Part shown: positions 22,391 through 35,555 of the stretch, in pieces
How the letters are laid out: each line of letters begins with the position of its first letter
Numbering within the stretch: position 1 is the stretch's first letter
Assembly (NCBI RefSeq): GCF_029873635.1
Contig: NC_080423.1
Coordinates: forward strand, 88,457,191 to 88,521,190
Direction: 5' to 3'
Length of the DNA: 64,000 nucleotides
Origin: Malania oleifera
Lineage: Eukaryota; Streptophyta; Magnoliopsida; Santalales; Ximeniaceae
Position numbers and translations under genes: made by a program
The notes under the pieces: model-generated
The model's database searches: none
What the model was told of the DNA's origin: nothing
The model's input: the letters and a program-made list of their open reading frames with translations, nothing else

Positions 22391-24904
22391 ATGGCATCTA
22401 CATCTTCTTATGCAAAATTTGATGTTGCTAATTTGATGTAACCAGAAATCTCGGTTTGTGGTAGAGAAGGGTGAAGAATCTCTTGGTGTAGTAAGGTATG
22501 GTGAAAGTTTTATACAAAATTCAATTGGATAGCATGGATGCAGCGACTTTGAATGAATTGGGAGTAACAAAAAAATCAACCTTTTAACTTTGTTTAACTA
22601 ATGATATTGTCATGGATGAGAATTCTCCGACCTTAGTTTGGAAAAAATTGGAATACCGATATATGTCTAAGGGTTTGTCAGAATCTGCAAGTGTAGTGAA
22701 GGAAGATTCAAAATGTAATGATAAAGATATGTTATGTGTTTCATTGGGTTCAGAGTGCCTCACGGGTGATTCTTAGATCTTAGATACCATATGCTCTTAT
22801 CCTAAAAAATGATTTGACACCTACAAGTCAATTTATACTGGTTGTATTTTGATAGAAAATGATATTTCATGCAAAATATTTGTTATTAGAAATGTCAAAA
22901 TCAGAATGTATGATGGTGTTGTAAAAACCATATATGATGTAAAGCATGAACCGGGTCTAAGGAAGAATGTTATTTCATTGGGTACTTTAGATTGTAATGG
23001 ATATTGTTACAAGTTTTAATGTGGAGAAATGAAAGTGTGTGAAGGTGACTCGATAGTGATGAAAGGAGAAAAAGTAGCGGGAAATATCTATACACTGCAG
23101 GATGTTACGGTTGTAGGTAAAGTTGCAGCTGTTGAATCTGAGTTAGATATCTTATGGCATATATGGTTAAAGCATATGGGTGACTACATGTATTTAGATG
23201 TTTGGGAACCGACGATGATAGAATCAAGGAATAGACATATGTATTTCGTGGGTTTATTATGAAGGGTTTTAGTGTACTTCATACAGTGGCTAAGGTGGAA
23301 AACCTGACCAGGAAAGAGATTCTCAAGTCGAACATTGGGACTAAGTACGCTGGTTTTGTTAAAGGAGTGTTGTGAGCAGTGCAGATCATATGCAAGGCTT
23401 ACAGGGTATTTCTTGGTGAAGTCAGTGAGTACGGTTCATATCTCATGTGACCGATCGCCAAAGGTATCGCTAGATAGGAAAGTTGCAGGTGAATTGTGGA
23501 AAGATTTTGCGGTAGACTACTCGGTTGTAAGTGGATGTCCACTAGTGCACTATCTAGTGATGGAGGATCTAGGCTTAGTATTATGTTCAGATAGTACATT
23601 TTTATGGGGTATAAGAAAGGTGGGTTCAAGTTAGGTGATCCTGTGGCAAACAAAGGGATAATCGAGGACATGGCTTTTGTTGATGAAGTCATGGAGTAGC
23701 GTACTTAGGTAAAGGAAGAGAAACAGTTGCTAGAAAACTGCGGCAACAGCAATCATGTTATTTAGGTGGACTTAAGGACTCAAGACAGAAATGCGGGGAG
23801 TTCTATCTCAAGTCAAGAGTATCATGGTATGAATGGGCATGTGATGCAGGTAAAGCTACAAACTCAGGGCAAAAATGGCATTGGTCATATTACATGGAGT
23901 TTCAGCTCAAGAGACCAGCAGAATCACGGTGGGCCTATGTACACTATCAGACCACCACTCAGGTATAAATTTGGCATTCTCGTGTTTTATGTATTCATTA
24001 CTACCAGTAGCAAGGTTTCTACTATTTTTCCAAGTTGTAATGCATAGCAAAGGGGAAAATAGAAGAATAAGTGTTATAGTGGAGAAAATGGACGTATTGC
24101 ATATGTACCAGGTGTGTGAGTTAGTGAGGCTTCTAGTGTGGAAGAGGATGATAGGATGCAGTGGAGTGATGTATCTATTGTATGTGAATAACATGTTATT
24201 GGCTAGAAAGGTGTGAATAACATGTTATTGGCTAGAAAGGTTTTAACTGAGACTAATTAGTTGGGAACTCTGTTGAAAGTTTTTGACATGAATGTGTTGG
24301 GTACGGCCAAGATGGGTCTTAGTTTGTTGATTCACATGGACAGAACTGCAGAGAAATTAGAATTATCTCATGGTGGTTTTTTGGACAGGGCTACAAGGAG
24401 ATCAGAGTTATCTCAGGGTGGCTTTATGGATGGAACTGCAAAGAGATTTTGTTTGCTGTCTCAAGGGGTTCTGTGGAGAATCAATATGGAATGTTTACCG
24501 TTCGGTACCCAAGGATGAGTTGTGATTTATGGGATATGTCAAAGGTTCCCCATGATTGTGCAATGGGGTGTTTCGGTAGGAAATAGAGTGTATCGTCAGT
24601 TGTAAGTTTAGTTAAAGACTATGCAAGGGCTTTGTTGATATAAGGCTTGCAACAGCTTTTGTGTTTATTGTTGTGAGATGGTCTTATTGAAAGCCTAAGG
24701 TGAAGTCTTTGGGTGTTTCATCTACAACTGTATCAAGGTTGATGATAGTAGCTGAAGTTACCATCAGGAAGTTCAAGCGACATCGCTTGGACTTGGTGTT
24801 TGTCTCCTAGTGCTAGAAGGGAGATGGTTCCAATCGAACGTTCTAAGGTCAAGGCGGAGCAATCAAATATGTTTTTTTAGGTTCTCTTAAGGGGCGTATA
24901 ATCT
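22391..24904 (+). pseudogene. Copia gag-pol remnant
   Basis: Opens with MASTSSYAKFDVANLM then a stop. Downstream pieces are recognisable in several frames: the protease/GAG-pre-integrase region (MYDGVVKTIYDVKHEPGLRK, ISLGTLDCNGY, 22900-23260), integrase C-terminal region (SPKVSLDRKVAGELW, GFKLGDPVANKG, 23450-23670), and a scrap of RT/RNase H (NNMLLARKV, 24180-24240). Dozens of stops and frameshifts. A 31-bp tandem duplication lies at 24180-24241 (gtgaataacatgttattggc). Same family as the minus-strand element at 47498-53870. Confidence 0.87.
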
Positions 24905-24917
24905 CCAAGGTGGAGAT
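24905..24917 (+). other. Polypurine tract of the Copia element
   Basis: ccaaggtggagat immediately before the 3' LTR. Confidence 0.88.
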
Positions 24918-25554
24918 TGTTGTGATTTTGTGGCTCTTATACTTTGTGGAGTGCATACACAAAAGGGAAGAAAACATGTATTGAAGTCGTTGGCCTTGTG
25001 CAGCAAGCAATTGTCGACGAATGGACCTTATTCATCGACGAGTGGAGATACCGAGAACAGATAAAATTTAAACATTCAAAAGTCTTTGATGAATGGGCCT
25101 GATTTGTCGATGAATGGACACTAATCATTGACGAATGGACCCTATTCGTTGATGAATGGACTCGGGGCTGCGAGGATGATTTCAAATTTTGAATATGAAT
25201 GTTAGGAAGGTTGGGTATTCAGAGGGAAACCTCTGTGGAGTTGTTAAATATTCCATTATGGGCATATTGTGTGAGAGAGAAAGAAGAGAAGGAGTGAAGA
25301 TCATTGAAACTCATTGTTTTGTGTATTTTGTGATCTTCATAGTGAAATCCTTATCGATTGCTCTCGTGGATGTAGGTCATGCCGAACCACGTAATTCCTA
25401 GTGTCGTTGATCTTATTATTGCTTTATTTATATTGTTGTGGTTGTGGAGTAATTCTGGATAATCACCATTTATATTGTTGCATTTGGTTTTGTTTGATCC
25501 TTTACACAATATACATATTCTGCTATGCATTGTTTAAGGGGCATTTTCACAATA
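24918..25554 (+). repeat. 3' LTR of the Copia element
   Basis: Aligns end to end with 21726-22366. The two LTRs differ at many positions, so the insertion is old. GTCGACGAAT motifs at 25012-25165 have mostly decayed to CATCGACG / GTTGATG forms. Confidence 0.9.
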
Positions 25555-27121
25555 AAGGTCTATGGGATTCCAAATTAACAATTAATAAATTTCCATTTTA
25601 TTATAATTTCAAAAAGGAATATTTACTTCCTTATTATAGATATGTCCCAAAAAAGGAAAGTAGGCAAGTTGATTCCTTGGCAAGTCTTGTCACTACTGTT
25701 GCTATATTTGAAGAAGAAACTATCCTAGTGTATATATACCAAAGATAGGTGTTGTTGATTATTGATGACTAACAAGAATTAGAAGTCATCTTCAATTGTA
25801 TCATTGATAGGGAAGATTGGCAACAACCAATAACTGATTTCCTTAAACATGGAAGGCGTCCAAATGATTGACGACATCCAACTAAAATTCATCGATGAGT
25901 AGCAAAGTTTACCTATTATAAAGTTACACTTTATCGTCATTCATTTTATGGATTTTTTTTTTCGATACTTGAGATCAAAAGAGGCTAAAAAGGCATTGAA
26001 GGAAGAAATTTTAGGGATTTGTGGCACTCACCAATCTAGTTCTAAGCTGCATCAAAAGGATGAGTTATTATTGGCCAACAGTGGTACATGACTCCATAAA
26101 GTATGCAAGGACTTGCCAACCTTGCCAATACCATGCATTATAGGCCAACAGTGGTACAAGACTCCATGGAGTATGCAAAGACTTTCCAATATTGCCAATA
26201 CCATGCTAATTACATACATCAATCGCTAGAATTTTTAAATCCCATAGTAGCATCTTAGCCCTTCAAAGCTCAAGGACTTGATGTGGTTGGGCCTTTGCTG
26301 AAATCATCATATGGACACTTATATATTTTAGAAAACAAAAATTACTTCTCAAAATGGGTAGAAGTTGCCTCTTAAAGAAGTGAAGAAAGAGCATGTTGTT
26401 GAATTCATTCGTACTCATATTTTCTATCGACATAGTGTTCCTTAGTTTCATAACTAATGATGGAAGGCAAGTCTTCAATAGCTTAATAGATAAGCTATGC
26501 AAGAAGTTTGACTTCAAATAGTACGACTCTTCAATGTATAATGCTCCAGTGAATGGGCTTGCAAAAGCATTCAACAAGATACTCTGTAATATTTTAAAAA
26601 AGGATTATGTCAAAAGCTAAAAAAGATTGGCATGAGAGAACTGAAGAATCCTTATGGGCATATTATATGACATATCACGCGCCTACACAATCTATGCTTT
26701 ATGCACTTGTTTATGGAGTTAAGATAGTGCTTCCACTTGAGCAACAAATTTCGTTGTTGAGGATGGCTATCTTGGAAGGATTGAATCAAGAAGAAAATGC
26801 TCTGGTGCGATTACAAAAATTAGAAGCCTTGGATGAAAGGAGACTTTAGAATCAACAACATTTGGAGTGCTATCAAGAACGTCTATTTAAAGCTTTTAAC
26901 AATAAAGTTCGACCATGATGCTTTCAAGTAGATGACATTATATTGGTCGTCTGTAGACCCATTAATATGAAACATTGTCCTGGAGATAAATTTACTTCCA
27001 AGTGGGACAAACCATATGTCATACAAGAAGTATGCACAAACCATATATCAAAATAGTTGACAATGATGGTTTAATAACTAGATCCATCAATTACAAATTC
27101 TTGAAACATTATTATGCCTAA
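25555..27121 (+). pseudogene. Tat-like Ty3/Gypsy RNase H-integrase remnant
   Basis: Continues the RNase H frame from 21725, then RQVDSLASLVTTVAIFEEET, a zinc-binding-like stretch (CGTHQSSSKLH), integrase core pieces, KDWHERTEESLWAYYMTYHA, PTQSMLYALVYGVKIVLP, then the C-terminal region ending FLKHYYA and stop (27119-27121). Many frameshifts; the longest open piece is 26607-26849. The sequence style (VYGVEAVLP-like, FLKRYYP-like end) is that of Tat/Ogre-lineage integrases. Gag, protease and RT are not seen to the left, so the element is 5'-truncated. Confidence 0.82.
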
Positions 27122-27559
27122 TGTTTTCCATTTTAAATTCAAGTGAAATAAAATTGGTATTTGAAAAACCAAACCACCAATAGTGTTGTGTGTGATCAAA
27201 TTGCTAAAACACTCTTCCAAATCCAAGGTGGTAAACAAATTGTCCAACAATAGTGTTTTATGTCGTTTAACTACTAAAGCATTCCACCAAGTCTGGGGTG
27301 ATTAGTGAATGCATCCACCTAGTCCACATGAGTTAAAACTATGAATGGCTTCATAAAAAAATTGAACTATGTTATGACTTTATCTTGTGAAGGTACGTAA
27401 GTAGTTTAAGAATACTTCCTAAGTTTAGCATAATCAAACATATAAACCCCATTGATGATGTTATATATATATATATATGAAAAAAAAATAATACCAAGGT
27501 GAAAAGGCACAAATATCTCATTAAAAAAGAACGATGATAAAATCAAATATTTGTAGCCA
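27122..27559. other. Spacer between Tat pol and the antisense ORF
   Basis: Holds two diverged copies of a 70-bp unit (27178-27247 and 27248-27317, both starting caatagtgttt/g and ending ccaaggtg / ctggggtg) and a short (TA)n at 27462-27478. No gene. Confidence 0.6.
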
Positions 27560-28170
27560 TCCACTTGGAGGTGTTATTTGAATTATAATGGTCCTCGACA
27601 ACCTTCCTCAATATTTGAATTTTATTGGCATCTTCCTTGAAGATGGAAGAAATTGAATCAAGGTCCTTTCTAGCTTTCAATGTAGACTCCAATTCATATT
27701 GAGCATGATTAATATGCTAGAAGCTAAGGATTCGACATCCTTCTTAATTTCATCTTGCTCTTTCTCTAGTGAAACTAATTTTCATTTAAGAGAGTATCAT
27801 TATTCACAAATGTCTCTTGAATTCTTAGCTTAATCAATATGTTGGTGTTGCACTACAATTAGTTTAGATTGGGTTGCTTCCACCTTTTGAGTTGCCTCAA
27901 CTTTCTTATGCTCTAACTCCTCTTGTGGCATATGCTCATCAAACTTAGCTTCCACTCAAAGCAACGCCTCTACAATTTGTATATAAGCATTAAATTTCGC
28001 CTTTCAAGAAGAAGTGCCACCCATCTCTCGAATCACTTTAGTAAAGATTTTGGAGGCATATTAACTAGGATGGTAAGACGAAGTTGTACATTCAACAGGT
28101 TTATTTTGCTTGTGGCTTCCTCAGTTACGTTATTGCTTCTTTCCTCAAAATATAACTTTTGAAAGTATTG
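27560..28170 (-). pseudogene. Antisense ORF of the Tat element, C-terminal coiled-coil part
   Basis: Minus-strand translation gives charged, heptad-like sequence: VEAKFDEHMPQEELEHKKVE, ATQKVEATQSKL, SLEKEQDEIKKDVESLAS, ILRKVVEDHYNSNN, broken by frameshifts and stops. Its orientation opposes the integrase upstream. I interpret it as the distal end of the ORF whose proximal part is at 39715-41575, separated by later LTR insertions. Confidence 0.62.
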
Positions 28171-28268
28171 TCATCTATAAAGAAAAAAAAAATACATAAC
28201 ATCAGTAATCATGTTTTAATTAGTATGTTTTAAATGGTATGGATTGAGAACGTATCTGTGATTAGGCG

Positions 28269-29370
28269 TGTCAATATGTCACCATATGAGACAAAAACCC
28301 AGTGACATCATCAAAAACCCTAGGATTAACCCAAACAACTAACCCCTGGAAACACTCACCCTTCCGAAAAGGGCAACGCAAGAACCTCTCTACCTGCGAG
28401 CCTGACCTGCTCACCTAGCCGAATCACCTGAAAAATGTTAAGTCACCGGAATGATGCAACACTCAGTAAGAGAAGATATGTTATCACTAGTGTATGGCTA
28501 CCGAGTTACACATTAAATATACTAATATAATACTAAAACTATAAAAATGTTAGTCTAGTATACTATATAGATTACATTTATTATAATTTAAAATACAATT
28601 GTATAACAGAGTTTTCTAGTTACACATAATTCTAGTATTATAATAAATCTACTGCTATACTATAAATTTGTATATATATAGAAACAACTGTGATAATACC
28701 TTGGGAACTAAATAACATGATTTAACCCCTCATGACAAGGTTGTGCAGCCCGTAGGCGGGACTTAACTCTGGTTGGTCTACCAGGTAAGTCAGTTTGAAA
28801 CTCTACCAATCAACAATCCAACCCACTGCAGTCTCTCCGGGCATGATACTAATCTCTACCTCATCAAATCGGCCACCTCAACCCATCTCTCTGGGGAGAC
28901 TACAATCTCTCCTAGCACGGTAGACAGAACCCATATACTATTTGAGATATGTGGTTGCACTCTTATCTAAAATAGTAACAGTATCGTGCTCTGTTGTCTG
29001 AATCTGACTGGTATTTAGTACTGATATGTATAATTATCTTACTGTTTTTATCATGATTTTGAAATAACCATAACATTTTTAAACTAATCTGCATAATCTG
29101 TATATCTGACTCTATAACTGAATAACTGAGTGTTATGATTCTGAAGTCATGGCATTCTAAAAAATACTATAAATCAAACTTTCTGAAAACTGCATATTGA
29201 TATTTTCTGCTAATATATTATATAACATGATATCTATAAAAATGTATAAATATCATACTAAACTGTAATGAACTCATGCCACACAATTGAGTAATTAAAA
29301 TCTTATGCTCTAAAATCTGCATCTCCTAATATAATAATAATATTCTAGAAAAATTGAATAATAAACTGAT

Positions 29371-29413
<43 letters not shown>

Positions 29414-29540
29414 TACATAATTTTCTGGTAAACTTTTTTTTTTTTAAAAAGAATTCCTAGCATAGCATATCTCCCTTACCTATCTAACTGGAAGCTTGAC
29501 CCCCACCCAAATCTCGTAACCTCGGTGTACTAACCCCAAA
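28269..29540 (-). mobile_element. Outer LTR, left part (chromovirus-like)
   Basis: Resembles the first 60% of 12741-14835: tcacctgaaaaatg, the cactcagtaag stretch, gttgtgcagcccgtaggcgg, gatatgtggttgcactct. It stops at the insertion point of the full-length element (ccaaa at 29536-29540). Right part is 38904-39708; together about 2.08 kb, the family's LTR length. The exact left end is uncertain. A (TA)n run is at 29371-29411. Confidence 0.75.
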
Positions 29541-31643
29541 TGTCACGCCTCGAACCTGGAGGTGGGTCCTAGGTGTAAATAAAGTAACCTAACATGTCAT
29601 TGTATCAATTAAAACATACACGATACAATACCAAAGAGAGGGTCCGACCCCGTGGGGTGAACGGATGCCCTATATACATACACAGAACCATCCATATTTA
29701 TCCAAACATACGCAGCAGGATACGGTCTTTTACACATATATAGTATCATACCAGAGTCTATACAACCTAGGATATACATTCCCATAATACAAAACATACC
29801 CCATGTGTCTACAAAAACCATCCCGACAACCTGGGTACAAAAACCCATACCTAGTAGGTACTAGCAGTAGCTAATGACACCCCTGCTTCTAAACGCTAGA
29901 ATGCTTATTACGGCTACCTAAAGGACCTGAAAAACATTGTATGTACATTCGGGCTGAGGCACCTCTTAGTAAGGAAGAAAGCAGGTTATATCAGTGTGTA
30001 GCATACCAGTGTTATTTTACGTACTTCATAACACTATAAAATACAATACAGTTCGAAACATTTACATACAGTTTCATATAGATACATATAGTTTCAGTAT
30101 TTTCACAAAAATCATTCCAGTACATACAACACCCAAAACATACAGTCAGTGTCGTCACACTAGTTCGCAACTACACAAGGTCACCTCGTCTCACAGCGAT
30201 TACATTGCTACATACACAACTACGCTACGACGACCGAGGCCCAATAGTGATTACATTGCTCCATACCCAACTACACAAGGTCACCTTGTCTCACAGCGAT
30301 TACATTGCTACATACACAACTACACTGCGACGACCTAGGCCCCCAATAGTGATTACATTGCTACATACACAACCACACAAGGTCACCTAGTCTCATAGCG
30401 ATTACATTGCTAAACACCCAACTACGATGCGACGACTCAAGCCCACAGTGATTACATTGCTACATACGGTGTAGAACACACCCTTCGGTGACCAGCTGGA
30501 ACATACTTGTAATATTTCACACCCCGGATATAGAGCCGCCCACTCTCGCCCACGATTGTTAACCGATACATGGCTGTTTTAAAAATCCCTGGAATCATTT
30601 TGGAACTCATGTTCCTATACATTTCAGCGTATGGTAATTAGCCGCCACATAACTGTTTTACAAATACCTGGAACAAATACATACGACCATACATACCATA
30701 CTTATTTGGTTTATGGAAAATCATATCATTTGCAAATTCAAGTATACAATTTATGGAAATATGGATTACGGTCACCTCAATAATACAGTTTCAACGTAAC
30801 TAACAGTTTTCCAAACCAAGTAGAGATGATACCCGAAATTCCAAATTTTCCTAAAAACTGTAACCCAAAAATTCCTTATTTTTACCCAATAGATTTCCCC
30901 AAATAAGTAGCCATAGCATACATACGATCGTAGCCTACAAGCTTACCGATCCTGATTTCGAAAATAAAATGATATAAACAGAATCCGCTTACCTTAACTC
31001 GAATTCCAACTACGAACTCTACGGTCCCCAAAACTATGAACCGAGACTCCAAAACCTACAAACCACAGTACAGTACTTGCTTACAATCCGTACTACTACA
31101 CATATATTGAATGAGAAATGAAAACCGAGCCTTACCTCGATTTTAGCCCGAAACCTGAAATTGCTCGAAACAAGATTTTGATCAGTTAGAAACGTAGAGA
31201 ATCCTTCTCTGATCATCGTAGTAACATTGGATTTACGAATGAGGTGACAAACGGGGAAGGAATCAAGGAGAGAGAGAGAGAGAGAGAACTTCGAGTTCTA
31301 TAGAGAGAGAAAGAGAGAGAGTTTAGGGAAACTTAGCCCCAAAGCAACCAAAAATATCATTTATAGCACCTTTGACCCGAGTGGATTCGTCAACGAATTA
31401 GTGTCGTCGTCGACGAATTCTTCACTAGCTTCGTTCACAAGTCGGTGGCCTTGTCGACGAGCCAGATATTTCAATTTTTCCTGAACCTCTCGGCATTCAC
31501 TCGTCAATGAGCTTCTAAATTTCATCGACGAGAAGCCTTCAACCTTCGTCGACGAATTATGGCCTCATCGACGAAGTTTGTGAAATTTCATTTTTACCCC
31601 TCTTTACATAATAAGTCCATATATCACAGTTCAAGTTCTTACA
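29541..31643 (-). repeat. 3' LTR of the chromovirus (left)
   Basis: TGTCACGCC to TTCTTACA as read on the plus strand. In sense orientation U3 is at the right: GTCGAC palindromes at 31379-31572, TATA box CTATAAAT at 31359-31366, then a GA/CT tract at 31268-31322. A 50-bp tandem array is at 30160-30475. Confidence 0.95.
30160..30475. repeat. 50-bp tandem array in the left LTR (100-bp dimers)
   Basis: gattacattgct recurs at 30198, 30249, 30298, 30351, 30400 and 30450. Two monomer types alternate, one with aaggtcacctcgtctcac and one with gcgacgaccgaggccc, giving a 100-bp higher-order unit. Confidence 0.93.
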
Positions 31644-31660
31644 ACCTCCCTTACTTACAA
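31644..31660 (-). other. Polypurine tract of the chromovirus
   Basis: Minus-strand gtaagtaagggaggt directly precedes the 3' LTR start TGTAAGAAC. Confidence 0.8.
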
Positions 31661-31732
31661 AAATTTCGTCCTTGAAATTTGCAGTCCTCATTACAAACAC
31701 ATTCATACTACTACATACATACACACTCTGAG

Positions 31733-31950
31733 AATACGGTGGCCATTTATACGTAGCCCCGTCATGATACATACATACATACTCTAAAGAATATGACGGC
31801 CATTTATACGCAACCTCGTCACGATACATACATACATACTCTAGAGAATACGACAGCCATTTGTACGCAACCCCGTTATGATACATACATACATACTCTA
31901 GAGAATACAGCGGTCATTTATACGCAGCCCCGTTACGATACATACATTCC
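31733..31950. repeat. 57-bp tandem array, four units
   Basis: gaatacggtggccat-type units start at 31733, 31789, 31846 and 31903, joined by catacatacatactct. The array lies between the end of pol and the 3' LTR. It yields overlapping ORFs on both strands that are not genes. Confidence 0.92.
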
Positions 31951-32109
31951 CTCAATTATGGCGGAGGATACCATGGTTACATACATACACGGTCTTGGGA
32001 GCTTACAATACAATAGGACTCTCACAGAGACTAACCACTAAATACAATACGATAACAGAGGTTTACATACATACATACATACATACTCATACCCCCCCTT
32101 CACCAACAG

Positions 32110-34750
32110 TATTTCTTTGGTACAAAGCTTCTGAACTTTACGGTTCGGAACCTAAATAGATATTTCCTCATATGCTAAAGTGTCCTCGATTTCCAACTCA
32201 TCATAACTGATAACATGAGATGGATCCAACATGTACCTTCTCAACATGGATACGTGAAACACATCGTGGACCCTCGAGAGTGCTGGGGGTAATGCAACTC
32301 TATAGGCTACCGGACCCACTCACTCAATGACTTCAAATGGTCCGATATACCTCGGGCTCAACTTGCCCTTCCTTCCGAATCTCATCACTCCTTTCATTAG
32401 AGTGATTCTAAGGAATACTTTACCCCCCACCTCGAACTCCAACTCTCGACGGCGAACATCCGTGTAACTTTTCTGCTTACTCTGAGCCGATCTAATCCTC
32501 TCCCGGATCAAACCTACCTTCTCAGACGCCTGCTGCACGAGTTCAGGTCCTAAAACCTGACGTTCACTGACCTCATCCCAATACAAAGGAAATCAACACC
32601 TCCAACCATATAAAGCCTCGAACAGTGTCATCCCTATACCGGCCTGGAAGCTATTGTTATAGGCAAACTCCACTAGTGGCAGAAACTAAATCCAACTACC
32701 ACCGAAGTCCAATACACAAGCCCGTAACATATCCTCTAAGATTTGTATTGTCCTCTCCGACTGTCCATCAGTCTAGGGGTGGAACGTTGTACTGAAAGTA
32801 AGCTTCGCCTCCAATGCTTCCTACAAGCTCTTCCAAAATCGAGAAGTAAACCTTGGGTCTCAATCTGAAATAATGGACACCGGTATGCCATGCATCCTCA
32901 CTATCTCATGCACATATATGTTTGCTAGTCTACTCAAAGGGTAGCTAACCTTCATCGGTACAAAGTGAGCAGATTTTGTCAACCTGTCTACAATCACCCA
33001 AATAGCATTCTACCCATGAAGCGTTGTCGTTAATCCAGTAACAAAATCCATAGAAATGTGCTCCTATTTCCATACCGGAATAGGCAAAGGCTTCAACGGC
33101 CCTGCCGACCTCTGATGTTCATCTTTCATCCACTGACACGTTAGACACTGTTCCACAAACCGGGCAATATCCCTCTTTATACCACTCCACCAGAAGGACT
33201 CGTGCAAATCGCGATACATATTTGTACTACCCGGATGTACCATATACAAAGAACGATGCGCTTCCTCCAGAATCATCTTTCTGATCTCATTGTTGCTTGG
33301 AACACACATCCGGGTCCCAAATTTCAACACACCTCTGGCAGAGATGTTAAACTCCGTAGCCAAACCCTGCTACACTTTCTCCAAAATCTCAGCTAACTCT
33401 ACATCATTTACCTGCACGGCTTTAGTACGTTCAAACAAGGTCGGCTGAATCACTAAGATAGCAATGAAATCCTGATGATCCCTGGACACCATTTCCATGC
33501 CCAAGCTTTCTAGATCCCACTTGACATGATGCTGAGCTACAACTGCAGATACTGCTACATGTTTTTAGACTTCCGACTCAACACATCTGCTACCACATTA
33601 GCCTTTCCTAGGTGATAACTGATCGTGCAATCATAGTCCTTAATCAACTCTAGCCACCGTATTTGCCTCATATTCTGCTCCTCCTGCGTGAAAAAGTAAC
33701 TGAGGCTTTTGTGGTCAGTGAAAATCTCACACTAAACACCATACAAGTAGTGTCGTCAGACCTTTAGAGCATATACTTCAGCAGCCAATTCCAGATCAAG
33801 TGTAGGGTAATTCTTCTCATACTCCTTAAGTTGCCGAGAATCATAAGCTACCACCTTACCCTGTTGCATAAGCACACATCCTAAACCCTTCAGGGATGCA
33901 TCGCTATAAATCACAAAACCCCCATTCCCCGAAGGAATGGTCAATACTGGAGTCGTAACCAAACGGTGCTTCAACTCAAGAAAACACTGGTCACAATCAC
34001 TAGTCCAGTCAAACTTCACCCCTTTTTTTCGTCAATCGTGTCAGAGGTCCAAATAATTTAGAAAGACCCTCTACGAACCAATGATAGTAACCCACCAATC
34101 CCAGAAAACTCCAAACCTCTTACACACTCTTTGGTCTAGCCGAGTCGACCACAGCTTCAATCTTACTGGGATCAATGGAGATACTGCCCCCAGACACCAC
34201 ATGGCCTAAGAACGCGACCTGATTCAACCAGAATTCACACTTCTTCAGCTTAGCATACAGCTTCTTCTCCCGTAAAATTTGTAACACTAACCTCAAATGT
34301 TCCACATGCTCTTTCGTACTCCTCGACTATACCAGAATGTCATCAATGAATACCACTACAAATCGATCTAGGTACTCATGGAAAACCCTGTTCATCAAAT
34401 CCATGAACACCGCCGGAGCATTTGTCAACCAAAAAGGCATAACCAAAAACTCGTAATGACCATATATGGTTCGAAAAGCAATCTTTGCTACATCCTCAAA
34501 CTTAACCCTCACCTGATAATACCCTGACCATAGATCGATCTTTGAAAATACATATGTTCCCTCCAACTAGTCAAAGAGATCATCTATATGAGGCAAACGG
34601 TAACGGTTCTTCACCGTCACTTTGTTGATCTCACGGTAGTCAATGCACATCTACATCGACCCGTCCTTCTTTTTCACAAATAATACTGGATCTCCCTAGG
34701 CGAAACGCTCGGTCGAATGAATCCCCTATCCAATAATTCCTGCAACTGCT
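32110..34750 (-). pseudogene. Chromovirus pol: RT, RNase H, integrase, partial chromodomain
   Basis: RT about 34120-34750 ([30 protein letters not shown], catalytic FIDDILV at about 34328-34350, [16 protein letters not shown]). RNase H about 33500-34019 ([29 protein letters not shown]). Integrase zinc region 33064-33363 (HRSLYMVHPGSTNMYRDL, CLTCQ), DDE core about 32640-33060 ([24 protein letters not shown]), C-terminal module 32320-32586 (GPFEVIE). A chromodomain-like start (DELEIEDTLAYEE) is cut near 32110 before its usual end. At least eight in-frame stops and several frameshifts. Confidence 0.93.
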
Positions 34751-34781
34751 CCTTCAACTCTCGAAGTTCCACTAGAGCCAT

Positions 34782-35555
34782 CTAATATGGAGCTTTAGAG
34801 ATCAATGCCTTGCCAGGCAGCAATTCTATCGCAAACTCCACCTCACGATCCGAAGGCAAGCCAGGTAAATCATCTGGAAACACATCCAGGAACTCGTTGA
34901 CTACCCGAATGTCCTCGAGTCTCAACTCATCCCGTGGTGATTCCTTCAAGCAAGCTAGGTACCCCTGACATCCGTCCAAGAGTAGCCTCCTCGCTTGTAG
35001 TGCCGACAGAATATGTGACATCAAACGCACACACGATCCCATAAATTCATATTTTTGCTCCCTAGAAGGTCTAAACACTACTACCTTCTTACGACAATCA
35101 ATCAACGCATAGCTGGAGAACAACCAATCCATTCCTAGTATGACGTCGAAACCTGACATGTCGTATACTACAAGATTTGCCGGTAGTAGTCTCTTCTGAA
35201 TCACAACTGGGCAGTTTCCTAACATCTTACTACAAATCGTTACACTCCCAGTCGGCGTAGTCATAAACAACATCTCATTCATCACACAGGTTTCCACCTC
35301 ACACAACTTCACGAAACTAGTAGATATGAACAAATGGGTTGCCCCCGAATCATATAAAATAACAGCTCTATTCGAAAGTGATAACATGGTACCTGTCACC
35401 ACGTTCCCAGCGTGTTCCACATCTATTGGAGTAAGTGAATATACTCTCGCCGGAGCCGTGGTTGCCTGGTGGTTTCCCCGAGGCATCTGATTACTCCCAC
35501 TATTCTGACTCTGTACTGGCAAAATTCTCCTCTGTTCCTGACAACTCTTTGCCAT
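34782..35555 (-). pseudogene. Chromovirus protease region
   Basis: 257 codons open. Begins in the zinc-knuckle tail (MAKSCQEQRR), continues to the aspartic protease active site YDSGATHLFIS (about 35325-35358), DVILGMDWLF and the linker LPGLPSDREVEFAIELLPG that leads into RT. The best-preserved domain of the element. Confidence 0.92.

Larger units (their letters stand above)
21726..25554 (+). mobile_element. Decayed Ty1/Copia retrotransposon with both LTRs
   Basis: Two co-oriented LTRs (641 and 637 bp), a Met-tRNA primer site, a degenerate polyprotein and a polypurine tract. Target duplication is gaggt (21721-21725) versus aaggt (25555-25559), one mismatch. It lies inside a Gypsy RNase H reading frame. 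Total 3829 bp, short for Copia because much of RT and RNase H is missing. Confidence 0.92.

Noticed and set aside
29994..30390. ORFs over the LTR tandem array
   Set aside because: Unit length near a multiple of three keeps frames open by chance; no domain.
30160..30475. Regularly spaced repeats resembling a CRISPR-like array
   Set aside because: Spacers are themselves repeats (100-bp dimers), the array lies in an LTR and the genome is eukaryotic.
31793..32041. ORFs of THTLENT / YTQPRYDTY repeats
   Set aside because: The 57-bp array is a multiple of three and opens frames on both strands.
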